Source of the DNA: Chlorobium sp.
Lineage (GTDB): Bacteria > Bacteroidota > Chlorobiia > Chlorobiales > Chlorobiaceae
DNA length: 64,000 nt
Assembly: GCA_005843825.1 (NCBI GenBank)
Contig: SZXX01000015.1
Location: forward strand, 43,601-107,600
Reading direction: 5' to 3'
Below, one piece after another: positions 56,229-64,000 of this stretch (position 1 is its first letter; the number at the start of each line of letters is the position of its first letter). The notes beneath the pieces are model-generated. The model saw nothing but the letters and a program-made list of their open reading frames with translations, searched no databases and was not told the DNA's origin. The position numbers and the translations under genes are program-made.

Positions 56229-58628
56229 TTGAATGTAGTGGCAAGACAGCGATTTAACCGAAAATCAAAACCCCCGGCAAGGAAGAATACCAGACAGTCT
56301 GTATCGCATACGGGTGAGCGGGTGAAACCGAATGATCATATTCTCATTAACGAATTTCTGTTCAGGCGCGGCGAAAGCTCTCTGGCAGCCGAAATTATTA
56401 CCTTTTTCTCCGACCATGAAGGTGCGCGCTTAAGATCTCTGGATTTAGCTATCGCACTTGGATATACAGAATCAAAGCAGCTCCCGGGCTTCTGGTATGT
56501 CCTGCACAAACTGCAGGAAGAAGGGGTTGTTGACAAGGACTCCAATCGCAGCTACGGTCTCTCGCTCATAGAGGCATCCACCTACGAAGATCACCTTGTG
56601 CATGCCAAACCCTTTCCTCTTCCCGGCAAGGAGCATTACAAGGTTTCCAGGAGTTATACCGGTCGTATTTCCACGCATCCTAACGGTTATGGCTTTGTTG
56701 ATGTAGAGGGTTTTGACGACGATATCTTCATCAAGGCCGGCGACTTGAATTCTGCAATTCATGGCGACGAAGTTGAAGTACTTGTTTCCAAGGTGCCCGA
56801 CACCTATGCATCGAAATCCACTCCTCATCAGCGTTGTGAAGGTGTGGTGAAAACGGTTATTTCACGTGCTGTCACCACCATTATCGGCACGCTTACCAAG
56901 GCAAACCGCAAGTTTGTGCTTAAGCCCGACAACCGCAAGATTCTTCCCGAAATCATTGTCCCCATCCGAAACTCCCTCAAAGCAAGTGATGGCCAGAAGG
57001 TGCTTGTAGGAGAGCTTGATTTCAGCAAGGAAGGAGTTATTCAGGCCAAGGTGCTTGAAGTGCTCGGTACTGCCGGCGACTCGGCGGTCGAAGTGAGTGC
57101 TATTGCCCGAAGCCGTGGTATCGACGAAACCTTTGATGCCAAAATCCTTGACTTTGCAGCATCCATCAAGGAGGGCATTACTGATGAAGACCTTAAGGAT
57201 AGGCTTGATATTCGCGATAAAACAGTCTTTACCATCGATCCTGTCGATGCAAAGGATTTTGATGATGCTCTTTCAATTGAAACGCTTGATGACGGTCTCT
57301 ATTCAATAGGTGTTCATATTGCCGATGTATCGCATTATGTGCCTGAAAACTCTCTTCTCGACCGTGAGGCACTCAAAAGAGCGACCTCAGTCTATCTTGT
57401 CGACCGTGTCATTCCGATGTTGCCGGCAAGGCTTTCCGAGCAGATATGCAGTCTTAATCCCGGTGTCGACCGCATGGCATTTTCAGTGTTTTTTACCATG
57501 ACTGCCGATGGTGAAGTTCGCAAACACGAGTTTCATAAAACCGTCATTCACTCCAAACGTCGATTTGCCTACGAAGATGTTGAAGCCATTTTAAAGAAGG
57601 GCAAAGGCGATTACGTTAAAGAGCTCCAGCTGCTCGACCGCCTCAGTGTCATCCTGCGTGAAAAGCGATTTAAGCATGGAGGGCTCGATTTTGAAACCGA
57701 AGAGGTGCGTTTCAAACTTGGCAATAAGGGCGAACCGCTTGAAGTCATTAAAAAAGAACGTCTGGGCAGTCACCGTTTAATCGAAGAGTTTATGCTGCTT
57801 GCCAATCGCAAAGTGGCCAAATACCTTACCAAAACGTTCAAAGAAAACAAGAAGGAACCCCAGCCGGTTATCTATAGGGTTCATGACTTCCCCCAGCAGG
57901 AAAAAGTGCTCATTCTTGCCAATTTTGTTAAAAGACTCGGCTTTGATCTCAAGCTGAATCGAGGAAAGGAAGGTCCGATTGTTGCAGCACCTGTTCTTCG
58001 TCAGCTGCTTCAGCAGGTAAAGGGAACCAACGTTGAGTTTCTCGTCAATGAGCTTGTACTCCGTTCAATGTCAAAGGCAGTCTATACCGGCGAAAACGTC
58101 GGTCATTATGGCCTTGGTTTTGAGCACTACACGCATTTTACCTCTCCGATCAGACGGTATCCTGATTTGATCGTGCACCGGTTGCTCTTTGAATACGAGG
58201 CCCTTCGTAAAAAACGTAAAAAAATCTCCACCCAGCGTCTTGCCGAACTGGCCGATAAGATTCGCACAGTCTGTCAGATCTCCAACGAACGCGAAAAAAG
58301 TGCAGTCGAGGCCGAGCGCGAATCAATCAAGCTCAAGCAGGTTGAATACATGGACTCCCATGTCGGCAAGGTTTATCCCGGCATTATTTCAGGAGCTACC
58401 GATTACGGTATCTATGTGAGAATGGTTGATTTTGCTATCGAGGGTATGGTGCACATGCGTAATCTCACCGACGACTACTATGAGTACGACGAGGCTACAT
58501 ACTCCCTTATTGGTAAACGTCGCAAAAAACGTCTTCAGATTGGTCAGCGGGTTAAGGTCAAGGTGAACAGCGTGGATATCAACCGTCGGACAATCGATCT
58601 GGTCTTAGAGGAAAACACTCCTGCTTGA
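56229..58628 (+). CDS. rnr: Ribonuclease R
   Basis: RNase R degrades structured RNA from the 3' end. The 799-residue protein has a basic N-terminus, a winged-helix domain (about 28-100), two cold-shock domains ([27 protein letters not shown] and the next), the RNB catalytic domain with the metal-binding aspartates in [15 protein letters not shown] and [20 protein letters not shown], and a C-terminal S1 domain ([21 protein letters not shown]). The start is TTG 56229 or GTG 56238; neither has a clear Shine-Dalgarno. Confidence 0.95.
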   Translation: MNVVARQRFNRKSKPPARKNTRQSVSHTGERVKPNDHILINEFLFRRGESSLAAEIITFFSDHEGARLRSLDLAIALGYTESKQLPGFWYVLHKLQEEGVVDKDSNRSYGLSLIEASTYEDHLVHAKPFPLPGKEHYKVSRSYTGRISTHPNGYGFVDVEGFDDDIFIKAGDLNSAIHGDEVEVLVSKVPDTYASKSTPHQRCEGVVKTVISRAVTTIIGTLTKANRKFVLKPDNRKILPEIIVPIRNSLKASDGQKVLVGELDFSKEGVIQAKVLEVLGTAGDSAVEVSAIARSRGIDETFDAKILDFAASIKEGITDEDLKDRLDIRDKTVFTIDPVDAKDFDDALSIETLDDGLYSIGVHIADVSHYVPENSLLDREALKRATSVYLVDRVIPMLPARLSEQICSLNPGVDRMAFSVFFTMTADGEVRKHEFHKTVIHSKRRFAYEDVEAILKKGKGDYVKELQLLDRLSVILREKRFKHGGLDFETEEVRFKLGNKGEPLEVIKKERLGSHRLIEEFMLLANRKVAKYLTKTFKENKKEPQPVIYRVHDFPQQEKVLILANFVKRLGFDLKLNRGKEGPIVAAPVLRQLLQQVKGTNVEFLVNELVLRSMSKAVYTGENVGHYGLGFEHYTHFTSPIRRYPDLIVHRLLFEYEALRKKRKKISTQRLAELADKIRTVCQISNEREKSAVEAERESIKLKQVEYMDSHVGKVYPGIISGATDYGIYVRMVDFAIEGMVHMRNLTDDYYEYDEATYSLIGKRRKKRLQIGQRVKVKVNSVDINRRTIDLVLEENTPA

Positions 58629-58638
58629 TACCCGTGCA

Positions 58639-58672
58639 CTCTTCCTGGATGCAACCCTGCCTTCAGGAAGAG
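58639..58672. terminator. Hairpin between convergent rnr and photolyase genes
   Basis: CTCTTCCTG pairs with CAGGAAGAG over a 16-base loop, starting 11 bases after the rnr stop and overlapping the photolyase stop codon. No T-run follows on either side, so it is only a moderate terminator candidate. Confidence 0.45.
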
Positions 58673-60024
58673 AAAGGCCCCTCTCTTCCAAATTGCGCGA
58701 TGTATCGCTTGACGTCGAATTTTCTTGCGCAGCCGGAAGCATTCATATATCGAATTCTGCCATAAACACTCCGTTCAAACCATGGACGGTCATGAAGCCC
58801 TCCTATTGACCATGCTACGCCCGTATAGCCGTTAGGATCCCGCCCGTCAAGCGCATAGCGGTCGTTCAGAGCGATTGCAGTATCAAATGCCTCTCTCGGG
58901 GTTTCACTCCATTCAAGAATTTTTTTAGCCCAGTACATGCGCATATAGCCATGAATCTTGCCGGTTTTTACCAGTTCAAGCTGTGCGGCATTCCATAACT
59001 CTTCATGCGTTCTCCCCTGAGCAAACTCTTCTGATGTGTAAATGTACGTCCGTATGTCAGTGGTATGCTGCCGAAGGGTTTCTTTCGCCCATGCAGGCAG
59101 GCCTTCAAATGAACTGTAGAGGGTGTTATAGTTGCAATAGTTATCCGACAGCTCTCTGCGTACAATCAATTCTTCAAGAAAAGCGCTCCTGTCAGCCTCA
59201 GGAGCATTACTCCCCGACACCCTTAGAGCGCAATACTGAGCGCTGATCTGGCCAAAATGCAGATAGGGAGAGAGATTTGATAGCGCTCCGGCATTCGGAT
59301 CGTTTCGTTTTACCGAATATGACGAAAGCCTGTCGTGCAGAAAGTTTTCAAGGCATTCATTAGCAGTTTTTTCCCCGGGTTTCAGCCAATCCACAGGTCG
59401 CACGCTTGGGTCGGCATTCAGTCCCATGTAGATTTCATCCCATGGAACAGGGGTGTTTTCCTGGGTAGAATCAAGAGGAGTAAGCTTGGGGAACTCTGTA
59501 AGAAATTCCTTGAGCAATGCAGTTATTTTCGGACGAAAAGTTCTTGCCGCAAATTCCTGCTTGTCAGAAGCAATCCAGCAGGGAACGATGTTGTGGGCAT
59601 CGATCTCATACAATGGAATCAGGGGCAGTTGTTTCCCGACTGTTTTTTTCCATGTTCGCGAAATGTGCAATGGCGAAAAATCGGTGACTACTGCTCCAGC
59701 TTTCAATTTTTTGATAAAGCGAAGAAGTTCTGTTTCCGGTTCCCCTTGCAGGAGAAAAAAGGGAATATTAAGCTCTCTCAGGCTGATTTCAACTTCCTGA
59801 AGACCTTTGAGCATGAAATCGTAATGTCTTAGAGGAGGTCCAGGAAACGATGGTGCGAGAGTGAAAACTACAACAAGAGGCTGTTCCAGTGTTTCAGCTT
59901 TACTGTGCGCAAAAAGCAATGCCCAGTTATTACCGACTCTCTGGTCGCGGGACATCCAGTAGATAACAGGTCCATGAACGTCATTCCGGTCGTTTAAAAG
60001 CCTTGTGCGTCTGGGATCAATCAT
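58663..60024 (-). CDS. Class II CPD photolyase
   Basis: The enzyme repairs cyclobutane pyrimidine dimers with blue light and FADH-. The class II pattern is clear: VIYWMSRDQRVGNNWALLFA at the N-terminus, SNLSPYLHFGQISAQYCAL, VRRELSDNYCNYN, KTGKIHGYMRMYWAKKILEW, NDRYALDGRDPNGYTGVAWSIGG and the C-terminal YGRIRYMNASGCARKFD. I use ATG 60024; the frame is open to a TTG at 60042 overlapping the upstream stop. Downstream neighbour of an amidotransferase gene. Light-exposed growth fits a phototroph. Confidence 0.94.
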   Translation of the reverse strand: MIDPRRTRLLNDRNDVHGPVIYWMSRDQRVGNNWALLFAHSKAETLEQPLVVVFTLAPSFPGPPLRHYDFMLKGLQEVEISLRELNIPFFLLQGEPETELLRFIKKLKAGAVVTDFSPLHISRTWKKTVGKQLPLIPLYEIDAHNIVPCWIASDKQEFAARTFRPKITALLKEFLTEFPKLTPLDSTQENTPVPWDEIYMGLNADPSVRPVDWLKPGEKTANECLENFLHDRLSSYSVKRNDPNAGALSNLSPYLHFGQISAQYCALRVSGSNAPEADRSAFLEELIVRRELSDNYCNYNTLYSSFEGLPAWAKETLRQHTTDIRTYIYTSEEFAQGRTHEELWNAAQLELVKTGKIHGYMRMYWAKKILEWSETPREAFDTAIALNDRYALDGRDPNGYTGVAWSIGGLHDRPWFERSVYGRIRYMNASGCARKFDVKRYIAQFGREGPFSS

Positions 60025-60034
60025 GCAGCAAGGA

Positions 60035-60751
60035 TCAGACAAAACCGGCGATCGTGAGAAAATTGTTCAAAAGTCTCATGCCTGTCACCGTGTATTCTGT
60101 ACGAAAAGCTTCAAAATGTTTCAAGAGAGCTATACGGTCCATACGTTTCAGGTCACTATCAATACCTGTCCAATCTGCAAGCATTGTTTCGGTCAATTCA
60201 AAATGGCATTGCAGGCCGTAAGCGTTTTTTCCAACCCTTACAGCCTGATTCCTGCACCCGTCACCTGTAGCGAGCATTACCATTCCTGATGAAGCAGGTT
60301 CAACGGTTTCCCCGTGAAGCTGAAAAACCCGAAAACTCTCTTCCAATCCCTCAAAAAGCGGGTCTTCTTTTCCTGATGCGGTGAGTTCTATGCGATAGGG
60401 GAGCCCCTCACTGTTATTAAATCCGATCTCTTTAGGCTGGCATTTTACTACGTTTCCTCCGGCAGCTTTTACAAGGGTCTGCATGCCGAGGCAGATACCG
60501 AGATAGGGTATTTCTTTATGTAATATCTGCTTGATTTCCCGGAGTTGAAGCCGCATGGAAGGGGTTTCATCGTTAGCACTCTGTGGGCCGCCAAGAACAA
60601 CGACAGCACCGAACTGACAGGGGTCAGCGAAGAGTTCTCCAGAAGCAAGGTCAAGAGAGTTCCATGCAATGCAACGATCAAGAAGTACGGTTTCAAGAAG
60701 TCCCGGTCCTTCGTGGGTAATATTTTTAACAATCAGTACTGATTTCCCCAT
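60035..60751 (-). CDS. Class I glutamine amidotransferase-like protein
   Basis: From ATG 60751 the protein has about 238 residues. The catalytic triad region shows the nucleophile Cys in YLGICLGMQTLVKAAGG and the His in YGLQCHFELTETM. VVVLGGPQSAND is the N-terminal glutamine-site loop. Such stand-alone GATase1 proteins are annotated as GMP-synthase-like; the acceptor substrate is unknown. It lies 13 bases after the CqsS-like kinase and just before the photolyase, so it may be expressed with both. A longer frame to 60913 overlaps the kinase gene and is unlikely. Confidence 0.82.
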   Translation of the reverse strand: MGKSVLIVKNITHEGPGLLETVLLDRCIAWNSLDLASGELFADPCQFGAVVVLGGPQSANDETPSMRLQLREIKQILHKEIPYLGICLGMQTLVKAAGGNVVKCQPKEIGFNNSEGLPYRIELTASGKEDPLFEGLEESFRVFQLHGETVEPASSGMVMLATGDGCRNQAVRVGKNAYGLQCHFELTETMLADWTGIDSDLKRMDRIALLKHFEAFRTEYTVTGMRLLNNFLTIAGFV

Positions 60752-60764
60752 GATGCAATTTGCT

Positions 60765-63362
60765 TTACTGCCGAGCCTGATTTTGCAGTTCTTTAACAGT
60801 CTCTTCAGTGACAGCTTTGAAGATATCCATCCATGACTGGTTTTCAGGCCATTTGCCCTGATGCATTCCTTCGTTGAGGTGTTTCGAAAGCACGTACATT
60901 TTATTGGCACCAATACTTTCCGTGGAGCCTTTAAGGGTATGCAGAATCTGATCCGCTTGTTTCATATCCTTTCTTGCATCAGCATCAGCAAGTTCTTTTG
61001 TCTGCTTCTCACAATCAATAATGAATGTTTCAAAAAGACTTTCAATCAACTCATCACCGCCAATTTCTTTGAGGCTGTTGATGGTTGAGAGGTCTAAAAT
61101 TTTTTCATTCTCAAAGGCCTTCCAGAATTGCGCTTCAGTTTGCTCTGGTGGCACCGCGTTTTGACTGTTCATGGTTCTATTTCTATATGTATGGTTGTTA
61201 AGCATAACGGCAATGGTTGATAAAAGATCATCCTTGAATACCGGTTTTCCAAGATGGTAGTTCATCCCGGCTTCCTTCATATTCTGCACGCTTGTGTTAT
61301 CTGTATTGCCAGTCAAGCCTATGATTGGAAGAGTACTGAATGCGCTGAAACGGGTAAAATAGTCACCTTTCCGTATGGCTTTTGTTGCTTCGATACCGTT
61401 CATGACCGGCATTTCAACATCCATTATTACAAGATCATAATCCTCCTGTTCAAGAGCATCCAAGGCCTCTTTGCCATGTATGGCCTGCTTTACAATGCAT
61501 CCGTAATGACGGAGCACCATGCTCATAAATTTTCTGCTGGTTGTGTTGTCATCTACAAGCAGAATACGTTTGCCATTAATGATCTCATCCTGATCGTTTT
61601 TTATGAACACTGATTCCGAAAAAAAGTACTTTTCTGTAACTCTTTTTATATCAGCTCTTTTCAGAGGCTTTGCCAGCACTTCATTCATGCCGCAACTCAA
61701 ACCCCTTTCATTGGCTTCATTTTCCGGCAGGGAGGTTATACCTATAATCGGAGTTTGAATATAATGAAAAGCGAGGGCCGGGTCTATACCCTGGGCTGAG
61801 CGAATAAACTTTACAACCATATCTCCATTCATCAATGGCATTTCAAAATCCATAAAAATCAGGTCATACCGATTTTCTGAAAGTAATCCGAGAGCCTGCT
61901 TTCCGTTTTCTGCCAAATCATACTGGCAACTCATTTCAGTCAGGTATTTTGAAAGGATGAGTCGATTGCTGATATGATCATCGGTTACAAGGATTCGTTT
62001 CCCCCCCAGTATTTTTGATTTTATTTCCTGTATCCTTTTAGAGTCATATTTAGGAAGTGTTATGGTGAACTCAGTCCATTCCCCTTCCTTCGAGTTACAG
62101 ACGATACTTCCCCCGAACGATTGGATAACTCTTCTGCAGAATGAAAGACCAAGGCCATTGCCGCCTTTTTTGTTTGAAGAGTAAAAATTGTCAAATATTT
62201 GCTCTCTTTTGCTTTTCGGTATACCGGGTCCGGAGTCCCTGACCCGGATAATGTTTGCTGCCGGTATTGCATCTGAACTTATTTCAATACTGAAGTCAGG
62301 TTTGTTTTTATAGTAGAGAGCGTTTTTTAACAGATTGAAAATTACATAGGAAAACAGGTCTCTATCACCAAAAAAGTCAAAATTCTGAATTTTATTTACC
62401 GTGATTAACTTTTTTTCTTCAAGGTCAGAGAAGGAATAACTGTTAACAGCATCGTTGATTGCCTCAAATCCTCTAAGACGGATAAACCCCTTAGTGCCAA
62501 CTTCGCCCCCCTGCATGCTGGTGAGAATAGAGTCAATTATTTTATTAGCCCTGTTCAAAGTGCTTGAACTCTCTTCGATGACATGATGAATGCTTACAAG
62601 GCTGGAATGACTGATAAAGTAGCTCTCAGAAGAGATATCGTCTTGTGGCTTTTCGGGAAGTTTGGCATGTACCGAGGCTATGGCGTTGGTAATGGAATTA
62701 AGCGGATTTCTCATTTCGTGAGCGATACTGCCGCTCAGGCTTTTCAGAAGCGTAATTTTTGATGTATGTGCACTTTGCTTTCTGTGACTCGCAATAATGC
62801 CGCCGAAAAGCGCAAAAAAATAGGTCGGAATATAATCCCATTGAAACTGGGCATATGAAACATGTCCGTCAAGATAGAGCACAGCCCCGTATGCCATAGC
62901 AAAACCGAGCGTTGATATTATACAAATGAGGAGCCAGTCATAAACAATGAGGATGAGTATTAATAAGCCTCCCATTGATGACATTGCCCAAGCCAATGAC
63001 CACTCGTTTTTGAGCAGCATGAAATAAAAAAAGAAGGGAAGGAGTATCGGTAAAGACAAAGCAAAGTAAGCTGGAAAAAGGTCTTTTAACTTTTTCGGGA
63101 GAGAGGGATAAAAAAGCCATGGCAGGCTTATAACAGCCTCAATAAGCCGCAGCAGCAGATTTTCATAAGGCTGGGGTAAAATCTCTTTCCATACTATATA
63201 AAATATCGGATATCCTATAGTCGCAAACAACCCTATAACCGGGAGATTTGGTTCGGCTTGTTCAAGAATGTCTAAAACCTTTTGATTATGGCTGAGCAGT
63301 TTTTTATCAAAAAGGTTCTTCAGCGTATGTTTATACTTTTTGGTAATAATACTTTTGATCAA
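60765..63362 (-). CDS. cqsS: CqsS-like hybrid sensor kinase (CAI-1-type quorum sensing) with two receivers and an HPt domain
   Basis: The N-terminal ~190 residues hold about six membrane helices and resemble Vibrio CqsS: LEQAEPNLPVIGLF, PQPYENLLLRL, LPKKLKDLFPAYF, NEWSLAWAMSSM and FQWDYIPTYFFALFGG. W125 and S128 line up, as I recall the Vibrio protein, with its ligand-pocket Trp104 and Ser107. Next come the phospho-acceptor H215 (GSIAHEMRNPLNSI), an ATPase domain (NLLKNALYY, RDSGPGIPKSK, GNGLGLSFCRRV), two receivers (LIFMDFEMPLMNG; LVIMDVEMPVMNG) and a C-terminal HPt (LHTLKGSTESIGA). Vibrio CqsS has one receiver and no HPt. The start codon is TTG. A CqsA-like gene is divergent. Confidence 0.85.
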   Translation of the reverse strand: MIKSIITKKYKHTLKNLFDKKLLSHNQKVLDILEQAEPNLPVIGLFATIGYPIFYIVWKEILPQPYENLLLRLIEAVISLPWLFYPSLPKKLKDLFPAYFALSLPILLPFFFYFMLLKNEWSLAWAMSSMGGLLILILIVYDWLLICIISTLGFAMAYGAVLYLDGHVSYAQFQWDYIPTYFFALFGGIIASHRKQSAHTSKITLLKSLSGSIAHEMRNPLNSITNAIASVHAKLPEKPQDDISSESYFISHSSLVSIHHVIEESSSTLNRANKIIDSILTSMQGGEVGTKGFIRLRGFEAINDAVNSYSFSDLEEKKLITVNKIQNFDFFGDRDLFSYVIFNLLKNALYYKNKPDFSIEISSDAIPAANIIRVRDSGPGIPKSKREQIFDNFYSSNKKGGNGLGLSFCRRVIQSFGGSIVCNSKEGEWTEFTITLPKYDSKRIQEIKSKILGGKRILVTDDHISNRLILSKYLTEMSCQYDLAENGKQALGLLSENRYDLIFMDFEMPLMNGDMVVKFIRSAQGIDPALAFHYIQTPIIGITSLPENEANERGLSCGMNEVLAKPLKRADIKRVTEKYFFSESVFIKNDQDEIINGKRILLVDDNTTSRKFMSMVLRHYGCIVKQAIHGKEALDALEQEDYDLVIMDVEMPVMNGIEATKAIRKGDYFTRFSAFSTLPIIGLTGNTDNTSVQNMKEAGMNYHLGKPVFKDDLLSTIAVMLNNHTYRNRTMNSQNAVPPEQTEAQFWKAFENEKILDLSTINSLKEIGGDELIESLFETFIIDCEKQTKELADADARKDMKQADQILHTLKGSTESIGANKMYVLSKHLNEGMHQGKWPENQSWMDIFKAVTEETVKELQNQARQ

Positions 63363-63842
63363 TGAGTTATGCGATCCTGCAGAAGAAGAAAAAAAAGAGT
63401 TCAGATTCCTTAAAACAGCTGACTAAGAGCCCGGGGGCGTTATCGGAAAGTCCGAAATTGACCATTAGAACCTATGGATTCAGCAATTTACGTGTTTTTA
63501 AAAAAGAACGTAAGCGGTCTATATATTTTGCATTATCGATAGGGGGTTCAACGGGTATTGTACATCTTATCCATCACGTTATAATGAATTGCATGGATAA
63601 AGGCGAAATATGTATTACAACAGTGTGCTGCAAAGCTCGGTATTCTCTGCTTATATTACGATAACTTTACCGCTTATAATATATTTATTTCATTATATTA
63701 ATCAATATAAGGGTTAGGACGCTTGGTTGTATTGTTATTCCGCATTGCGAATGATTTTATAAACAATCACGTCTATTCTTGACACAGTCGTCCTGATTTG
63801 TTTTAGAGAAAAGGAATTAGTAAGCCTTTAAATTGAAATACA
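63363..63842. other. Gap between divergent cqsS-like and cqsA-like genes, with candidate promoter
   Basis: About 480 bases. A candidate plus-strand promoter is TTGACA (63779-63784)-17 bases-TTTAGA (63802-63807), which would start transcripts near 63814 and read into the CqsA-like gene. A plus-strand frame of 100 codons at 63362-63664 exists, but its Lys-rich opening and lack of family resemblance suggest chance. Nothing else is recognised. Confidence 0.4.
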
Positions 63843-63881
63843 TTGACAGTTAGTTCTCCCCCAGACATAACTGTAAAAAGT

Positions 63882-64000
63882 ATGCGTGATTTTCCTGAGT
63901 TTCTTGAAAAAAAACTTCAGGCTTGTGACGATGATCTTTTTAAGCCACGAAAAAATGGAAAACCGCTTGTTATCGGCAGTATAGAGCCTTCAGTGGGAGC
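63882..64000 (+). CDS. cqsA: CqsA-like alpha-hydroxyketone autoinducer synthase, N-terminal part (runs off the window)
   Basis: Only 39 codons are inside the window. FPEFLEKKL near the start and KNGKPLVIGS further on follow the N-terminus of Vibrio CqsA as I recall it (PDFIQNKI ... KNGKHLVLGK) at matching spacing. CqsA is a PLP acyl-CoA transferase of the oxoamine synthase family that makes the CAI-1 precursor. The divergent CqsS-like kinase is strong support. ATG 63882 is used; an in-frame TTG at 63843 would add 13 residues. The PLP domain lies beyond the window, so this is a context-backed call. Confidence 0.7.
   Translation, partial: MRDFPEFLEKKLQACDDDLFKPRKNGKPLVIGSIEPSVG

Noticed and set aside
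63362..63664. 100-codon plus-strand frame beside the CqsS-like gene
   Set aside because: It starts with a Lys-rich run created by an A-rich stretch, has no recognisable family features or Shine-Dalgarno, and lies in the promoter region of two divergent genes.

Overview
The window most likely comes from a green sulfur bacterium (Chlorobi). I infer this from the nitrogenase gene order nifH-nifI1-nifI2-nifD-nifK-nifE-nifN-nifB, the nearby ModE and NifA genes, and the general character of the proteins. No photosynthesis gene lies in the window, so the assignment is an inference. Almost all of the DNA is protein coding, most of it on the minus strand in long directional runs. No rRNA, CRISPR array, phage or insertion sequence was seen.

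Layout. 1-2.3 kb (+): the end of hypC, then hypD and hypE, for [NiFe]-hydrogenase maturation. 2.3-7.8 kb (-): a 2-oxoglutarate dehydrogenase operon, sucA-sucB-lpdA. 8.0-10.2 kb (-): a two-component pair. 10.4-20 kb (-): a HAD/GH65 fusion enzyme, phosphoketolase, acetate kinase and an MgtA-type P-type ATPase. 20.2-22.6 kb (-): three small membrane or membrane-anchored proteins. 22.9-36.1 kb (-): a long sulfur and cysteine run. In transcription order it holds a leader ORF with five consecutive Cys codons, a terminator hairpin, a DUF4395 protein, a degenerate tRNA-Cys-like element, a MetY-type sulfhydrylase, a histidine-less HPr-like protein, a NarL-type regulator, cysK, cysE, a cNMP-domain family 2 encapsulin, a cysteine desulfurase with a long disordered N-terminus (the probable cargo), a MetB/MetC-type enzyme and thiS-thiG-thiH-thiF. 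36.3-46.6 kb (-): modE, then the nif operon, transcribed from a perfect sigma-54 promoter. 47-53 kb: an aldo/keto reductase (+), then nifV-nifA and a hybrid kinase (-). 53.3-55.9 kb (-): adenine deaminase, hypoxanthine phosphoribosyltransferase and a flavodoxin-ferredoxin protein. 56.2-58.6 kb (+): RNase R. 58.7-63.4 kb (-): class II photolyase, a glutamine amidotransferase and a CqsS-like hybrid kinase. The last 119 bases (+) encode the start of what looks like CqsA, the CAI-1-type autoinducer synthase.

How the genes work together. CysE and CysK make cysteine, MetY and the MetB-like enzyme move sulfur between cysteine and homocysteine, and the desulfurase takes sulfur out of cysteine, probably inside the encapsulin shell. 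The Cys-codon leader, the hairpin and the tRNA-Cys-like element suggest that this run senses cysteine or Cys-tRNA supply. NifA and sigma-54 would drive nif transcription, NifI1/NifI2 would control nitrogenase activity, NifV supplies homocitrate and ModE reports molybdate. The end of the window carries a probable alpha-hydroxyketone quorum-sensing pair (cqsS, cqsA).

Two families of dispersed short repeats occur. One is a 7-base tandem repeat (CAGTYGG) that, read in threes, encodes QSAVGSR inside linkers of SucB and the desulfurase. The other is an intergenic TGTCATTCCGA-type repeat that also supplies the last codons of the GH65 gene.
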